Source: Bathynomus jamesi (Eukaryota > Arthropoda > Malacostraca > Isopoda > Cirolanidae). From it: a stretch of DNA of 64,000 bases. The stretch spans positions 975,001 to 1,039,000 of the forward strand of contig JAJOZX010000996.1 in NCBI GenBank assembly GCA_023014485.1. The letters run 5' to 3'. The notes beneath the pieces were generated by a model. It ran no database searches and was not told the DNA's origin. It saw only the letters and a list, made by a program, of their open reading frames with translations. Made by a program: the position numbers and the translations under genes. The number at the start of each line of letters is the position of its first letter. Within the stretch, counting starts at the first letter, position 1. Of the stretch, positions 18,391-30,135 are shown piece by piece.

Positions 18391-18759
18391 TTAACCAAAC
18401 GATCCTCTGGGAAATTGGTCACTACAGTACGTCTTTCCCAGAGAGAGAATCAAACGAAGGTAAATCACCAACGTTGAAGAGGTAGGCTTTGCTGGTTTTT
18501 GGAAATGTTGGCTTAATAAGCATGATGTATGTCGCTGGATGTAGTTAACGTCGGAGGCGAGGAAATGTTGCACGTAGTTCGGGGGATGTTGCAAATCGGC
18601 GTAAAAGCTCCAGCTGGCGGGGGGATGTTGCTCGTGACAAAGGGAGGCATAACCTCGACGGCTCTGCGGCTCGGCGGCTGTGAATTTGGACTCCACCTTA
18701 AGCGTTGCGTGGCTGACCAGGAGAATTACAATCAAGAATGTATAGCGGGTAGCGGGCAT
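18391..18759 (-). CDS. Small secreted-protein-like ORF, unknown
   Basis: The 122-residue minus-strand ORF begins MPATRYTFLIVILLVSHATL, a good signal peptide with a likely cleavage after VES (about residue 24). The mature part has a dibasic SRRG, two QHPP words and only two Cys. The ATG lies in GTGGAATGCC, a weak Kozak context. I do not recognise the protein and see no transposon motif. It is the only frame here that could be a host gene, but it may be chance. The upstream Gln-rich frame would be its 5' UTR or a separate exon. Confidence 0.3.
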   Translation of the reverse strand: MPATRYTFLIVILLVSHATLKVESKFTAAEPQSRRGYASLCHEQHPPASWSFYADLQHPPNYVQHFLASDVNYIQRHTSCLLSQHFQKPAKPTSSTLVIYLRLILSLGKTYCSDQFPRGSFG

Positions 18760-19015
18760 TCCACGTAGTTAATGCTGCTGTTATCAGTGCTCTTGAGGTT
18801 GCTTCTGCTGCTGTCGAAGTGGTTGCAGCAGTTTCTACTGAGTGTTGAGTTTGCTGCTGCTGTTGATGAATATTAGTTAAGCCTTTCTGTGGGACAGGAG
18901 GACAGGGGTTCGGGGTCTGTTTTCGTCGATGTGGCTGATATCTTCTCGTCGACTGCAATTGCAGGAAAATTATCTGCATGATGGTGGAGATTGCAGAAAG
19001 CTTTACTTACAACCG
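18760..19015 (-). other. CAG-rich stretch with possible small intron, 5' of the secreted ORF
   Basis: The minus strand reads QQQQQTQ and repeated GCAGCAG words at 18770-18875. A GTAAGT donor at 19005-19010 and a TTGCAG acceptor near 18957 could bound an intron of about 54 nt. Translation would give a Gln/Thr/Ala-rich peptide that overlaps the start of the signal-peptide ORF in another frame. The evidence for expression is weak. Confidence 0.3.
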
Positions 19016-19839
19016 CAAGACTGCAATGACTGAAGTAGGCTCATTGCCTACCAATAAGAAGGTCTCGATAAAGCGGAGGGTCATGCTGGGAAATGCTTGA
19101 GTTTTGCTACACATTTACCATATTTTCACTCGTGCGAGTTTAAATGAAAATAAGTAATTAATGTTAATTAAGAAAAAAAATCGAATTACAGTTTGTTTGT
19201 TTTTTGTTTTTTTTTAACCTTACAAAGACTTTCACTCAGAAATTAGGTTTGCAAGAAAGTTTGCTTGATTGCAAGGATGAGTGCTAGTCTGCACGATTGT
19301 ACTGTATATTTCACTTAATTTCAATAATTTAAAAAAAACTAAAACAAATTCGAATTTATAGTCAATTTTGTATTAGTATGTGAAATAATTTTATTTTAGT
19401 ATTCTAGAAATACTGCCCCTTTTAGAGTCACCCCCTCTCTTAGGTTTTTGTTTTTCATTTTTATGGGGTATTATTATAATATGCTAAAATTACAGTTAGC
19501 ATTTACTGGTTAACTGTTGAGTAATGTTCATAAAAATATTTCGTTGGTTGACGAATCACTGAATACTGATAACAAGAAGTGAAATGGAGCCAAACATTTC
19601 AAAATACTCGTAGCAGCACGACGTAACACTTTTAATACTGTTCATTCATAATGTTTTCAGGAACCCGATGGTTTTTAGGCATTTAAAACAATTAAAGTTT
19701 TTGTAAAATATTTGTAAAAAAAATTCTTTTCCTTTAAAAAAAACCAGTTCCCACTTTCCATATTTGAAAGTGACCTCAATATTTGACGTCTCGAAGTAAT
19801 GAATAATTTCAACGTCGGTTTGGAGGTATGTAAGGTTTT

Positions 19840-19845
<6 letters not shown>
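19016..19845. other. AT-rich spacer, no gene seen
   Basis: The region has poly-T and poly-A runs and no conserved reading frame. It ends in a (CT)n tract at 19846-19871. Confidence 0.6.
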
Positions 19846-19870
<25 letters not shown>

Positions 19871-19871
19871 T

Positions 19872-20365
19872 TGGATTCCTACAAGCTGCTTGGGGACTCC
19901 CAACATGGGTTTAGGCGGCATAGGTCGTGTCTCACCAACCTGCTCGAGTGTTTTCACGTAATGTGGAGTAGCGATAAGAGTTGGGCGATTGATATACTTT
20001 ATCTCGACTTTCAGAAAGCCTTTGATAAGGTACCTCACCGCCGGCTAATGGCCAAAGTCCGCACGCTGGGGGTCGATGGGGGAAGTAGGTAGCTGGACTG
20101 GAAACTGGCTGAAGAATAGGCGGCAGAGGGTTGTAATTAAAGGGGTTACCTCGGGTTGGGCCTCGGTCACTAGCGGGGTTCCTCAGGATTCCGTTTTAGG
20201 ACCACTGTTGTTTATCATTTACATAAATGATATCGACGCTGGCATCGTCAGTAGGATCGCCAAATTCTCTGATGACACCAAGCTTGGGGCAAGTGTTGAG
20301 ACGCCCGAAGCGATCGAGCAACTGCCTGCGGATCTACGTAGGATAGGAGTGTGGTCCGAAAAATA
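19872..20365 (+). pseudogene. LINE RT palm with altered FADD box
   Basis: The frame reads LGDSQHGFRRHRSCLTNLLE (GFR.RSC.TNL), then LYLDFQKAFDKVPHRRLMAK (motif A). After a frameshift near 20090 it reads VTSGVPQDSVLGPLLFIIYI (motif B, with D replacing G in PQGSVLGP) and AKFSDDTKLG (FSDD in place of FADD). Palm order is correct. The two altered RT residues plus the frameshift indicate a dead copy. Confidence 0.85.
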
Positions 20366-20369
20366 GCAA

Positions 20370-21062
20370 ATGCCGTTTAACTTGGGTAAATGCAAGGTCA
20401 TGCACATTGGCTACTCCAATCCCAAGTCGAACTACTTCATGTTGGGAAGTAATATCGAGGCCACTGATTTGGAAAAGGACTTGGGTGTGCTAATTAGCAA
20501 CGACCTTAAGTTTACCAAACAGTGCGTAGAGGTGGAAAAGAAAACCCAGAAGCTGTTGGGTTATATCAAGAGGCAATTTCGATTTCGGAACAAGGAGACT
20601 GTATTCTCTCTGTACAATTCCATGGTTCGGCCGCACCTGGAGTACGCTGTGCAGTTCTGGTTGCCCACCCTCAGGAAAGATATTGACAGGCTGGAGCGAT
20701 GCAGGCGAGGGCCACTAAGTTAATCCTTCTGTTAGGCATATGGGCTATAATCGACGCTTACACTCCCTGAATTTGTTTTCGCTGGAAACTCGGAGGCTGC
20801 GCGGTCAACTCATCGAGGTTTTCAAGCTCTTACCGGGTTCGACGATGTCGATTTTAGAAGCATGTTTAGTTTAAGTGATAACTCAACTCGCAACAGTGGT
20901 TGGAAGTTGGAATTGAAACGGTTTAGCACTAGTGTGTGTGGGAATTACTTTACCTATAAGATCTGTAACACGTGGAACAGGCTACCTTCAGAAATTCTCA
21001 GCAGTTCCTCTGTGGATCAGTTCAAGAAAAGGAAGGTTAATCGAATGTTGTACACTATTTGA
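20370..21062 (+). pseudogene. LINE ORF2 C-terminal domain
   Basis: MPFNLGKCKVMHIGYSNPKS begins the post-palm region (FN..KC.VMH.G), followed by DLGVLISNDLKFTKQC, LYNSMVRPHLEYAVQFW and, in another frame, YFTYKICNTWNRLPSEILSS (W..LP..I). The first codons connect to 19872-20365 through a TAG at 20364-20366. This is the standard C-terminal layout of CR1/jockey LINEs. Confidence 0.85.
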
Positions 21063-21240
21063 GGATATGTGTTAGTGTCTTCTTGGGTGGCTGTTCGAGA
21101 AGCTAGCTGTAACAATGTGTAGGAATTTTTCCCTAGCACCCGTTGCCATTGGTACCTCCTCGGTATGGGCCGCAAGGCCTTTTGAGGTATTTCTTTTCCT
21201 TGTAACTCCTTGTAACACTCTCTCTCTCTCTCTCTCTCTC

Positions 21241-21765
21241 TAATAGAAATATTCATATCTTACAAAGAAGATTCCATAAGAAAAAAATTCTTAATTTCAC
21301 GTAAAGATCGATAAGAGATGTTGGATTTGTAACTATTCAGATCTTGGAATCGCAAAACTAGTCTTAACTATTACGTAAGAATGTATTTGATTACTAAATA
21401 CTCACTATTAATAAAAGAAAGTAAAAGAAATTCGAATCACAAGTTACATTATATGTGCACATGAACGATTTTAATAAATAAGAAGCGTGTCCAGAGACCC
21501 ATTTATAATTACCAAATGGAACACAATATCGCCATTGAAGTAAACTATGATAACTTAGTCCCAATTTTACGCTTCAACCCAGCCATGGACTGTCCGAAGC
21601 CAGTCTAAGAAATGGGGAGGAAAAGTGCAGTGAAAAGTCAGATTCGCGTTTCCCTCGATCCAGTTTCCCTGTTAAAGGACTTATTTTTCCAGTTTGGCGG
21701 GGTTATTGCACGTCTCAGCGCCCTCTGGTGGACGAAGAAGGACGTAATAACGATTATTAATAATA

Positions 21766-21797
<32 letters not shown>

Positions 21798-22150
21798 TTT
21801 TTTAAATTGACTTTAATTTGAATAAAAAGTTAAAAATTATTAAAGTACCGGTGCAATTCATGTAATTGTTTGATTTAAAAACTATAACACAAGCCTGCTA
21901 TGGTTTTGTTGTCCGAAATATTTTATCACTTATATAGTAATTTTTGCACGCTAATTCCGAAAATAATATTCATTTTTCGCCATCACGTACAGATGTTTCA
22001 CAAAACGTCATATTTCATATTACATATGTAAGTAATTTTCATTAAAATTGACTCGATTAAATTCTGATTGAAAACTACTGCCTATAAATGCTTCCAGATC
22101 AGAAGTGACGTCATAGCGTCTGCTAGAACATTTGAGACACGCACCGCTAG
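21241..22150. other. Spacer, no gene
   Basis: AT-rich, with an (AAT)n tract at about 21757-21797. Nothing is supported as coding. An ORF at 21612-21821 is partly the AAT tract. Confidence 0.6.
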
Positions 22151-22214
22151 TATATAAGTGATTGACAAACCACGAGATGAGTCAGTCTGTCTAGTGCGTG
22201 CGAGGTTATAGTTC
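22151..22214 (+). promoter_or_regulatory. TATA / TCAGT initiator / DPE-like core promoter
   Basis: TATATAAG at 22151-22158 lies 33 bases before the A of TCAGT (22182-22186), the arthropod initiator. AGTTC, which fits the DPE consensus RGWYV, starts at about +27. The ATG of the adjacent gene is at 22276. All three elements have near-canonical spacing, so this reads as a true Pol II start rather than chance. Confidence 0.65.
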
Positions 22215-22275
22215 TTTATTATTCAAAGGTACGCGGTGACTATATTTCTCTTTTGAAATTTGTTTATTCGTCGCT

Positions 22276-23950
22276 ATGGCAACCAGAGAGTGTGTAATTA
22301 GCCCAAACATTTTCTGTTATATTTGTGGAAAATTTACTGTGAAAAAAGAAAGGCGAGATATTACAGACTTCGTCAAGAAAGCATACGATACGTACTTCGA
22401 AATGAAACTTGGGGATCAAGACAAATCATGGCTCCACATAAAGGTTGCAATGTTTGCGCTGAACAACTTAGACTGTGGAGTAAAGGTAAAAAGGATTCTT
22501 TACCTTTTGGGATCCCAATGGTCTGGCGTGAGCCTAGAAATCACAGCAATGACTGCTATTTTTGTTCATGTAACGTGCAAGGCTACAATACTAAAAATAA
22601 AAAGGAAATTTCTTATCCAAACTTTCAGTCTGCGATAAGACCTGTTGCTCATGGACCTGGTATACCTGTACCTACTAAACCAATACTCTTGATATAACTT
22701 CATCTGATTCGGTGTCTGATGACGATGAAAACAGTGATATTGATTGTTTTCAAACCGAAACATCTGGTGAAGCCCAAGTGTTTACACAAAGTGAACTTAA
22801 TGATTTGGTAAGATATTTGTGTCTCCCGAAGAATTCTTCAGAGATTTTGGGATCCAGACTTCCTGCAAAGAACTTGCTTTCTCCCGGGACATCATTTCAC
22901 TGGTATATAAATCGAGAAAAAGAATTCATCCAATATTTTTCTCAAGAAAATTCACTGGTATATTGCAACAATGTTTCGGAACTAATACTGTACTTAAGCT
23001 AGGCGCTGCGGTCTATGACCCAAATGAGTGGAAACTTTTCATTGATTCCTCCAAAAGAAGTCTAAAAGGCGTCCTCCTTTACAACAGTAACTTGTATGCA
23101 TCCGTTCCTGTGGTTCATTCGGCTCACTTGAAGGAAACGTACGAAAATCTTGAGCTTCTTCTAGCTAAGGTTAAATACAAAGAACACGGTTGCTACTTTG
23201 GGGAGACTTAAAAGTGATTTGTATGTTGTTAGGTCAACAACCAGGTTATACGAAGTTTCCATGTTTTTTGTGTGAATGGAATAGCCGAGCAAGAACTCAG
23301 CACTGGATAAAAAAGGAATGGCCACACAGAGTCAACCTGACACCTGGTTCTAAAAACATTCAACGTGAATGTTTGGTTGACACGTAGAAAGTCCTTTTAC
23401 CTCCGCTTCACATAAAATTGGACTTGATGAAGCAATTTGTTAAGGCCTTGGACGAAGATGGAGATTGTTTTAAGTATCTGTGTGGCAAATTCCCAACTCT
23501 TTCGGAAGCAAAATTGAAAGGAGGAATTTTCGTTGGTCCCCAGATTAGAAAACTGACTTTGGATGAACACTTTGAAAGAACAATGAACAATCTTAAAAAA
23601 GAAGCGTGGATTTCTTTTAAGGATATTATCAGCAAATCTTTGGGGAACAACAAGGACCCAAATTACTAAAACATTGTGAACAACATGCTAAATAAGTTCA
23701 AAGAGTTGGGTTGTAATACGGTTTAAAATTACATTTCTTACATTCACACTTGGATTACTTACCTGAGAATCTCGGAGCACTCAGCGAACAACAAGGAGAA
23801 CGGTTTCACCAAGACATCAAAGAAATGGAGAAGAGATATCAGGGAAGATGGGACATCAGCATGACGGCTGATTACTGCTGGATGTTGAAACGGGATACTC
23901 CAGAATTATTACGTAAAAAGAAAAGGAACAGCGCGTACATTCGAGACTAA
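22276..23950 (+). pseudogene. Diverged homologue of the CACTG-element protein
   Basis: The coding blocks are collinear with the genes at 54691-56393 and 58396-60095. They are IFCYICGKF (CxxC), CNVCAEQL, PFGIPMVWREPR and CYFCSCNVQG in the N-terminal zinc-ligand region. Then follow EWKLFIDSSKRSLKGVLL, HSAHLKETYENLELLL, LPPLHIKLDLMKQFVKAL, GIFVGPQIRKL and ENLGALSEQQGERFHQDIKE. Lesions include a 1-nt deletion near 22430, frameshifts near 23000 and 23200, and a TAG near 23387. Trp is present where the two 52-60 kb copies have an amber stop. No CACTG ends flank it. A core promoter lies upstream. Confidence 0.85.
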
Positions 23951-24500
23951 AAGGCATAGATCTCACAAGAAAACTCAGGATAAATAAAGGTGAATATGTA
24001 ACTGACGTTAATAGTCTTCTTTCTTTTTAAAGTTGTTTGCATTTGTAATTAGTATAACAAAGCGAAATAGGTACCTAATATAAATTGAAATAAATAATAT
24101 TTATTTATGTGTTGTTTTTCCCTTCCAGTTTGCAGAAAATCCTTACGTGATACAAGAAAATGGACACCTTATTCGAAATCAGCGTAGTTGAATTATATAA
24201 AATCAGTTATTAGTAAGAAAACAACTCCTACGAAGTTCTCATTCGCAGGCCTGTGTAATTAACGGAAAATCTTGAATTATCAAATGCGGTACATTTCTCT
24301 CAAGGCCAACCATTTAAATATTGCGACGCATTAGCCAGTTGGAAGGAAATGTTCCGATTATATATAAATAATTAATTTTATAAATTGAATAAGTTATAAT
24401 TAATAAGTAAAGGAAATAATAAAATGGTGTTGCGGATACCAAATATAGATTTTATTCTAATAGATTCATTAAGAGTGTGTGTGTGTGTGTGTTTTTGAGG
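23951..24500. other. Spacer, no gene
   Basis: AT-rich with a (GT)n tract at 24476-24493; nothing else was recognised. Confidence 0.6.
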
Positions 24501-25522
24501 TTAATTAACCTCCTTCGTAACATCTAAGGCCATATGACAGAGGGGATCTACAGTTTTACAATAGATCCAGACCACGTGTCGCTACATCATCTGGACGCAG
24601 AACGGTTCCCCATCCATATATATAACCCAGACCCAATGTCGCTTAATTTCACTGATCTACGGGAATAGGAGTTGCGACAATGGCTATGACGTAGCCCATC
24701 TTAAGAATGAAAACCGGGTCCCTCCAACAACGTGAAGGTTTTTTTACAAGTGTAGCCTTCGACCCATGGCAGAAAAAGTTGCTGTTGTCTGAAATTTATG
24801 CATTACAACGTAGTCCGACTGTTAGGTTTGAATTCGATCGGCTCTTTCATATATTCATATATTCCTTCGCGTGGGACGGCTATGATGCACCTGACCTCTA
24901 ATCCTTCTGCTATCTCTGCCTGGGGCACAGAAAACCTTGTGGTTTTCACTGCCTCAAAAATCCAGTTCCTTCATCTGTCTACTCGTCACAATCTCCCACA
25001 CGACTGTCCCCTTGCCTTCAATAATACACAACTCAATCTTTCCTGGAAAGATCACATATACTCCCTTTTCAAAACAGCTTCTAAGAGGTTAGGTATGCTC
25101 TATCGGTTCCGCAGTTTCTTCACCCTCACTTGATTGCTGTCTTTGTATAGGGGGTCTTGTCCGCCCTTGTATGGAGTACGCTTCTCATGTGGTGGGGTGG
25201 CTAAACCCACACGCCTAAATGCAATGTTGCCTCACTCTCTCCTACTTACTATCGCTATTATAACGGACACTGCTCTTCTGAACTCTCTAACTGCATCATG
25301 CTTCCTCCTTTAAGGAGAGCACGCAGCATCAGACTTTCGACACATTATCATTCCATTTCTATTCACCTCTCTAATGCAAGGGTTAATCGGTATTTTCATT
25401 CTTTCATCTACTCAATCAGTGAACTCTGGAACAATCTTCCTCAATCCATCTTCCCCCCTGTCTACGACCTTGAATCTTTCAAACGCAGAGTGTCCAGCCA
25501 TCTCGAAAACCTTGGACCTTGA
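24500..25522 (+). mobile_element. LINE remnant (post-RT domain)
   Basis: Frames at 24798-25133 and 25298-25522, plus the bases between, give ISWKDHIYSLFKTASKRLG-like residues, LYRFRSFFT, then a ..CMEYASHVVGG-like stretch (read with frame changes at 25140-25200) and SELWNNLPQSIFPPVYDLES FKRR. These are the late ORF2 motifs of a jockey- or RTE-like LINE. The 24500-24700 part matches the repeat at 13005-13205. No RT palm remains. Confidence 0.65.
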
Positions 25523-26106
25523 TTTTGGCTCTCTTCTTCCTCTATAGGTGTGTGGGGGGGGGGCGTTTTTGCGGCATTCGCCGTTTTCCTTTCCTTCCTT
25601 CCTAAGAAAAATATGCAAGGTCTTAACTAGAAAAGCATCAGGGGATGCAAACCACTGCCCGCATGCAGAACTCAAAAGATTGGAACTTCTTTTGAGTGTT
25701 ATTTTGCAGGCAGACACACCACACACACACACACACACACACACATGACCGAAAGAAATACCTCCGACATCGCGAGGAGCGTTACAGAGCCATAAAGTTT
25801 TTCCTGACTGATACAAAAACAAAGGTAGCGTGTTTTTGTACTCCATTTAAGAAATTAAAAATTAATATAATCTCTCTCTACTCTTTCAACAAAACTTTCC
25901 CGTGTCTGTTTCCTAATTAAAAATAAAATTCAAGCACACTTCCTCGATATAATGACCTGGATTCGGATTATTCTGTTAAAACATTATCGATATTATGTAC
26001 AGGTCGCAAAACAAAAAAAGGTTTGCGTATTGTTTCTCCCCGGTAAATAGAAACTAAGAGAGGATTTTTTGTTTGGGGGCTTAGTTTTCCTCCGTTTGAA
26101 TAACTG

Positions 26107-26149
<43 letters not shown>

Positions 26150-26882
26150 ACGACAAACACCGAACTTTAGCTAAAAATAGATTTTCATGTGTAATTAAAA
26201 CGTCCCGAATTTTCAACACCTTTCCCTTCTAATCAGCATAAAACGAGTTCGTTTTAATTATGGAGTCAGCGTCACATGTCAAACGGCGTCTAAAGGCTCA
26301 ACCAAACTTCGAACCCCGAGTCGAACTACAGTTCTCAAATAAGGATAATGAGATTAAAATTAGATTTCAGATTCATTGGGTCACATATTAAAATATGACG
26401 ATTTTTTATTTTTGGCGAATGTGGTAATTTCTTTTTTCCTTTTTTTGAGTGGGGGGAGGGGAGCGCGTTTATTATTTATTGGTTCCACTGATTTTAGTGT
26501 GTCCCGTTCTGAATACAAGCTTTGCGCCCACCCCATGAAGAATATGAAATGAGATTTTAGATTGTGTATGCATGCAAGTCTATAAGGATTTAAAAATAGT
26601 TTGTACAATTTCGGAAAAAAGTTCGTCCAGTAAAATAAAATTTCTAGAAAGCGTAAAAATGACTAATTGGTAACGATTGGTTTTTGTTTATGAAATTTAA
26701 TTACTGTTACGAAAACAGAATAAAAATTTTAAAAATATCGTACCAATTAGTAAATTTTTGTGCTTTTTAGAAATTTGTGCAAATTTTTTTCCGAAAAATA
26801 TACTTGCTATTAAAGACGATATTTTAAAACAACTTTCTAGATAAACTAATATTTGATCTTCTGTATACTCATTCTCATCCAC
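25523..26882. other. Spacer with simple repeats, no gene
   Basis: Holds a G-run (25552-25563), (CA)n at 25716-25744 and (CT)n at 26110-26147. No conserved frame was seen. Confidence 0.6.
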
Positions 26883-26935
26883 AGGGTGTCACACAAATCA
26901 AGAATCGTGAGGAATTATATTTTGATTATCTTTAT
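26883..26935 (+). mobile_element. Solo mariner-type terminus
   Basis: CAGGGTGTCACACAAATCAA follows CCACA and has the standard CAGGGTG start of mariner ends. I found no inverted partner in the window. Confidence 0.35.
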
Positions 26936-27019
26936 TGATATTATTTGTAAGAGTATAACACTGTGGTATTACAATATGTACAGTATGACTTATTTGAAAT
27001 ATTTATTATAATTAAGTAA

Positions 27020-27220
27020 CTGGGATCACCTGAAGATCCGTCACCTTTTTTAGTTAGCTTTATAAGACTAACTAACGAAGATATCACGACATAACCTAAC
27101 TAATCGTCAAGGGCGTACAATTGACCTAACGATTGGTTAGGTTAGGTCGTGATATTTCCGTTAGTTAGCCTTATAAAGCTAACTAAAAAGGTTAGAGTGA
27201 CGGATCTTCAGGTGATCCAG
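27020..27220. mobile_element. Palindromic MITE, 201 bp, TAA duplication
   Basis: The element begins CTGGGATCACCTGAAGATCC and ends with the inverted copy. The arms pair along most of the length (ACTAACGAAGATATCACGAC with GTCGTGATATTTCCGTTAGT). It is flanked by TAA (27017-27019 and 27221-27223). A 3-bp TWA duplication suggests a PIF/Harbinger-type MITE. A related palindrome is at 39015-39145. Confidence 0.8.
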
Positions 27221-27415
27221 TAATTGGCAACAGTGAGAAGATTGGAAGAAAATTAGAAAATGTATTTAAAATATATGGCCAGTGCCCCTAGTCTGGGAGG
27301 GACAGAAACATATTTTCTGTCCTCCCAGCCGTAGTAGGTTCAGTTGGCAACACCGCTTCCCCGTAAGCCAAGGTTCGAGAACCTACTGATCCGAAGACCC
27401 ATTCTTGTGGCTCTT

Positions 27416-27417
<2 letters not shown>

Positions 27418-27486
<69 letters not shown>
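27418..27486. repeat. (CT)n(AT)n microsatellite
   Basis: A CT tract is followed directly by an AT tract, immediately upstream of a TIR beginning ATGTTACGCG. Confidence 0.95.
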
Positions 27487-27489
<3 letters not shown>

Positions 27490-27530
27490 ACGCGTGATCG
27501 GGGAAATTGCGCATTTCATGAAAAACGCAA
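27486..27530 (+). mobile_element. Left terminus of element A (same TIR family as 39199-42156)
   Basis: TGTTACGCGTGATCGGGGAA then ATTGCGCATTTCATGAAAAA CGCAA matches the ends of the element at 39199-42156. The LTR retrotransposon has inserted 45 bases in; the remainder of element A resumes at 36965. Confidence 0.85.
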
Positions 27531-28346
27531 TGTAACAGGGTGCATGTTGTGATTTTTGGATGATCCGTTGGGTGGTTGGTTGTATGGTATGTGATACGTA
27601 GCTGAATTTCGTGCATGCTTGGACTTTTGAATTTTGGTTGCTTGAAAGCGGACAGCTGGTCTTGAACTGGAAATTGTGGTGATTAAACCGTGTAAAATTT
27701 AAAATAAGAAACGTATCATCGAAGGTTTCCCTTGTAAAGGAATTTTTTGTATTAGGTGAGTCAGTAATGGTGTACATGATTGTAAATCCTAAACTATTGT
27801 GTATATTGAGCTATTTTTAGATATCTTTGAGTGATATTATAAATATTTTCATATTAGATTTGGTTGGAGAGACAGCATACTGTAACAACAGTAACCTAAG
27901 AATTGTCCTCTGCAAAAGAGGTAGGCTGTATGTTATAAATTGGTCTCTACGTATATATAATGTATATATCTACTTAAGATTTTTATTATTGGAGAAATGA
28001 TATTTATGTAAGTGGTGTTTTATTAGTTATTTTCTTCCGAATTTTTTAGGAGACGGAGTTGGGAGCCAGATTGTAAGCGCCCTGAATAAACCCCATTATT
28101 TTATAAGTGCCAGTGATTTAAGTATTTAATATTGTAGGTTTAAGTTTAGGTTAAGTTAAGTTTGGGTTTAGGTTGTTAAATTTAGGTTAAGTTTAAGTTT
28201 AGGTTAGGGTAATGATGACTTGTGTATGCAGCCTGATTTACTTTGTATATATTAATATATAGTTTTGTAATCTAATGTTTTACTGTTCCTGGCTGTAAAG
28301 GGGACACATATATATATTCGGTTGTGGAATCCTGACCACGGTAACA
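27531..28346 (+). repeat. 5' LTR (816 bp)
   Basis: Canonical TG..CA. Compared with the 3' LTR it holds about 283 extra bases (27554-27838), and lacks the 64-bp MITE and an 11-bp and a 17-bp insertion found there. TTAGGTTAAG-type repeats lie at 28137-28210. Confidence 0.9.
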
Positions 28347-28348
28347 GT

Positions 28349-28366
28349 TGGCATCCCGAGCTAAGA
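28349..28366 (+). other. Putative primer binding site
   Basis: TGGCATCCCGAGC begins two bases after the LTR, where a tRNA-primed minus-strand start is expected. The TGG start fits a tRNA CCA end; I cannot assign the tRNA. Confidence 0.5.
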
Positions 28367-28491
28367 TTTTTTTTCCCAATTACTCAATTTGTTATACTGT
28401 TCGGTTTTCGTTTCATTGTATGTACTTTTCTTTTAATTTTTCATAATTTGATTTTTTCTAGTTTTGAAAGCTTGATTTAATCATATTGTTT

Positions 28492-30016
28492 AGGATGGTT
28501 GAAGAAGGAGCATTAGGAGACATGACTGCGGATGAGAAAGGGCGGCAGTCGGTTAGATTGAAGGCAAGTGAGGGTTTAAATGAGTTTGATGGTGCGATGA
28601 CTGCAATAGGGAGTTCTGTACAAGAATTGCTGAATGAAGAAGGAACTGAAGGTAAAGATGTGAAACAAAGCTTTCTTTGAGCGCATGCGTAAAATGGAGG
28701 AAGGGTATGTGAGTAAGAAATTGGTTGAAGTGGGACGGGTGCACTTGCCAAGGCGTTTGGAGAAGAAGGTTGCTTATTACTCTGAAAGCGATAAATCTGA
28801 GTATGACTGCGAAAGTCCTGGTGAATGGAAAGAGGTGCAAAGTAAAAGGAAAAGGAGACTGAGAAATAAGGCTAAGCGTGATTGTGAAAGTAAGTTTGGA
28901 AGAAGTGATAAAGGTGTTAAGTGTAGAAAGTACACAGTGGATGGAAGTTCTAGTTCAGATTTTTCGAATGAGGAGACTCCCTTGCCCAGAATGAACGTGT
29001 ATTTGGAAGATTTTTATGCCATGAGAGAGAAGGGTGTTTGTGCAGCGGATGCAGGGTGGATGGTGTTGATAGCAATTGAGAGTGAGAAACTATTAATGAA
29101 GAAAACTAAATATGAACGTGAGCCTATTAAGGCTTCGAAGCCTTGGCCTTATGGTTTGGATCGTGTGCAAAAGGTAGAAGACTTTCTGGAAGACTTTGAG
29201 AGGTATGCAAATGAGCAGTTTGGAAGTGATAAGAATAGATGGGCAGTGGAACTTAGAAATTTCTTGGATGGCCATGCGAGACGTGTGTATTTTAGTGTAT
29301 ATAAGCCGGGTGTTAAATATGAAACAGTTGTCTCGAATTAAAAGTTGGTGTAGTGAAGAACGACAGGATAGTAAAGTTGTAACTCAACGTGAATTTTGGA
29401 CAGCAAGTATGAGAGAATGAAAAGCTGGGTGAATATGCGCTCCAGCTCCAAACACTGTATGAAGCAGCAGTGCCTGAGGGGGAGAGAGATAAACAGGCCT
29501 TGAAAGAACAATTCATGGCTACGATCCCTCCAGAGACGGCAAGGAGACTTAGAGCGAATGGGTCGAGATGTAGAAGGTAAAAAGCTAAGATGGAGAGATA
29601 TAGTTTCATGGGCATTAGACGATGTTATAGGGGATATGATGTACAGGAAGCAGGAAGAGGTACTCCCGTTATCGGTATGGGCGTTTGCACAGGAAGGACA
29701 AGCTGGCGCTTCACGCTCGTATAGCCGTGTATTGCAACAGGATAGACTCCAACAAGGGGATTATCAGTTCGGACAACCGCAGGTGGCTTACCAAGGCCAA
29801 CCATCTGCTGTTAAGAATGTGCAAGCTAAGAGGGATTTGCAGTGCAAGTATTGTAAGAAAAGTGGACATGTTATGAAAGACTGCTGGAAAATGAAAGGTT
29901 TGTGTTTGTTGTGTGGTAGCCAGGGACACAGAGCTAGTATGTGTGATAAAAAGCGTGACATAACGAGTGCTAGGGGTGAGAGTGGAGCTGAAAGAGTGGT
30001 CTTATGTTATGGGTAA
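28492..30016 (+). pseudogene. gypsy gag polyprotein, frameshifted
   Basis: The gag region starts MVEEGALGDMTADEKG (28492), shifts frame near 28675 into a frame beginning MRKMEEGYVSKKLVEVG, and shows a capsid-like helical stretch VEDFLEDFERYANEQFGSDK. After another break at 29339 the frame resumes and ends in two CCHC-type zinc knuckles: CKYCKKSGHVMKDC and CLLCGSQGHRASMC (about 29848-29945). The knuckles bind genomic RNA in packaging. At least two frameshifts separate the blocks. Confidence 0.85.
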
Positions 30017-30135
30017 TGATCCAGGGCATCGTGCGATTAGTTGTCCGGTGATTGCTCAGATAAGACAAAGAAATAAGATTGGTAAGGGTAGAGAGACTAT
30101 TGGTGAGCCTGGACAGATGGGAGCGAATAATGTGA

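Larger units (their letters stand above)
19846..21240 (+). mobile_element. CR1/jockey-like LINE, 5'-truncated, plus strand
   Basis: The RT to C-terminal region of a second LINE family is read on the plus strand, 19872-21062. A 3' UTR-like stretch ends GGCCGCAAGGCCTTTTGAGG and CCTTGTAACTCCTTGTAACA. Both edges are (CT)n tracts (19846-19871 and 21218-21240). It differs from the LINE at 15.6-18 kb in sequence and orientation. Frame breaks occur near 20090, 20365 and 20720. Confidence 0.8.

Noticed and set aside
22276..23950. Intact host gene
   Set aside because: At least three frameshifts and a stop interrupt conserved blocks.
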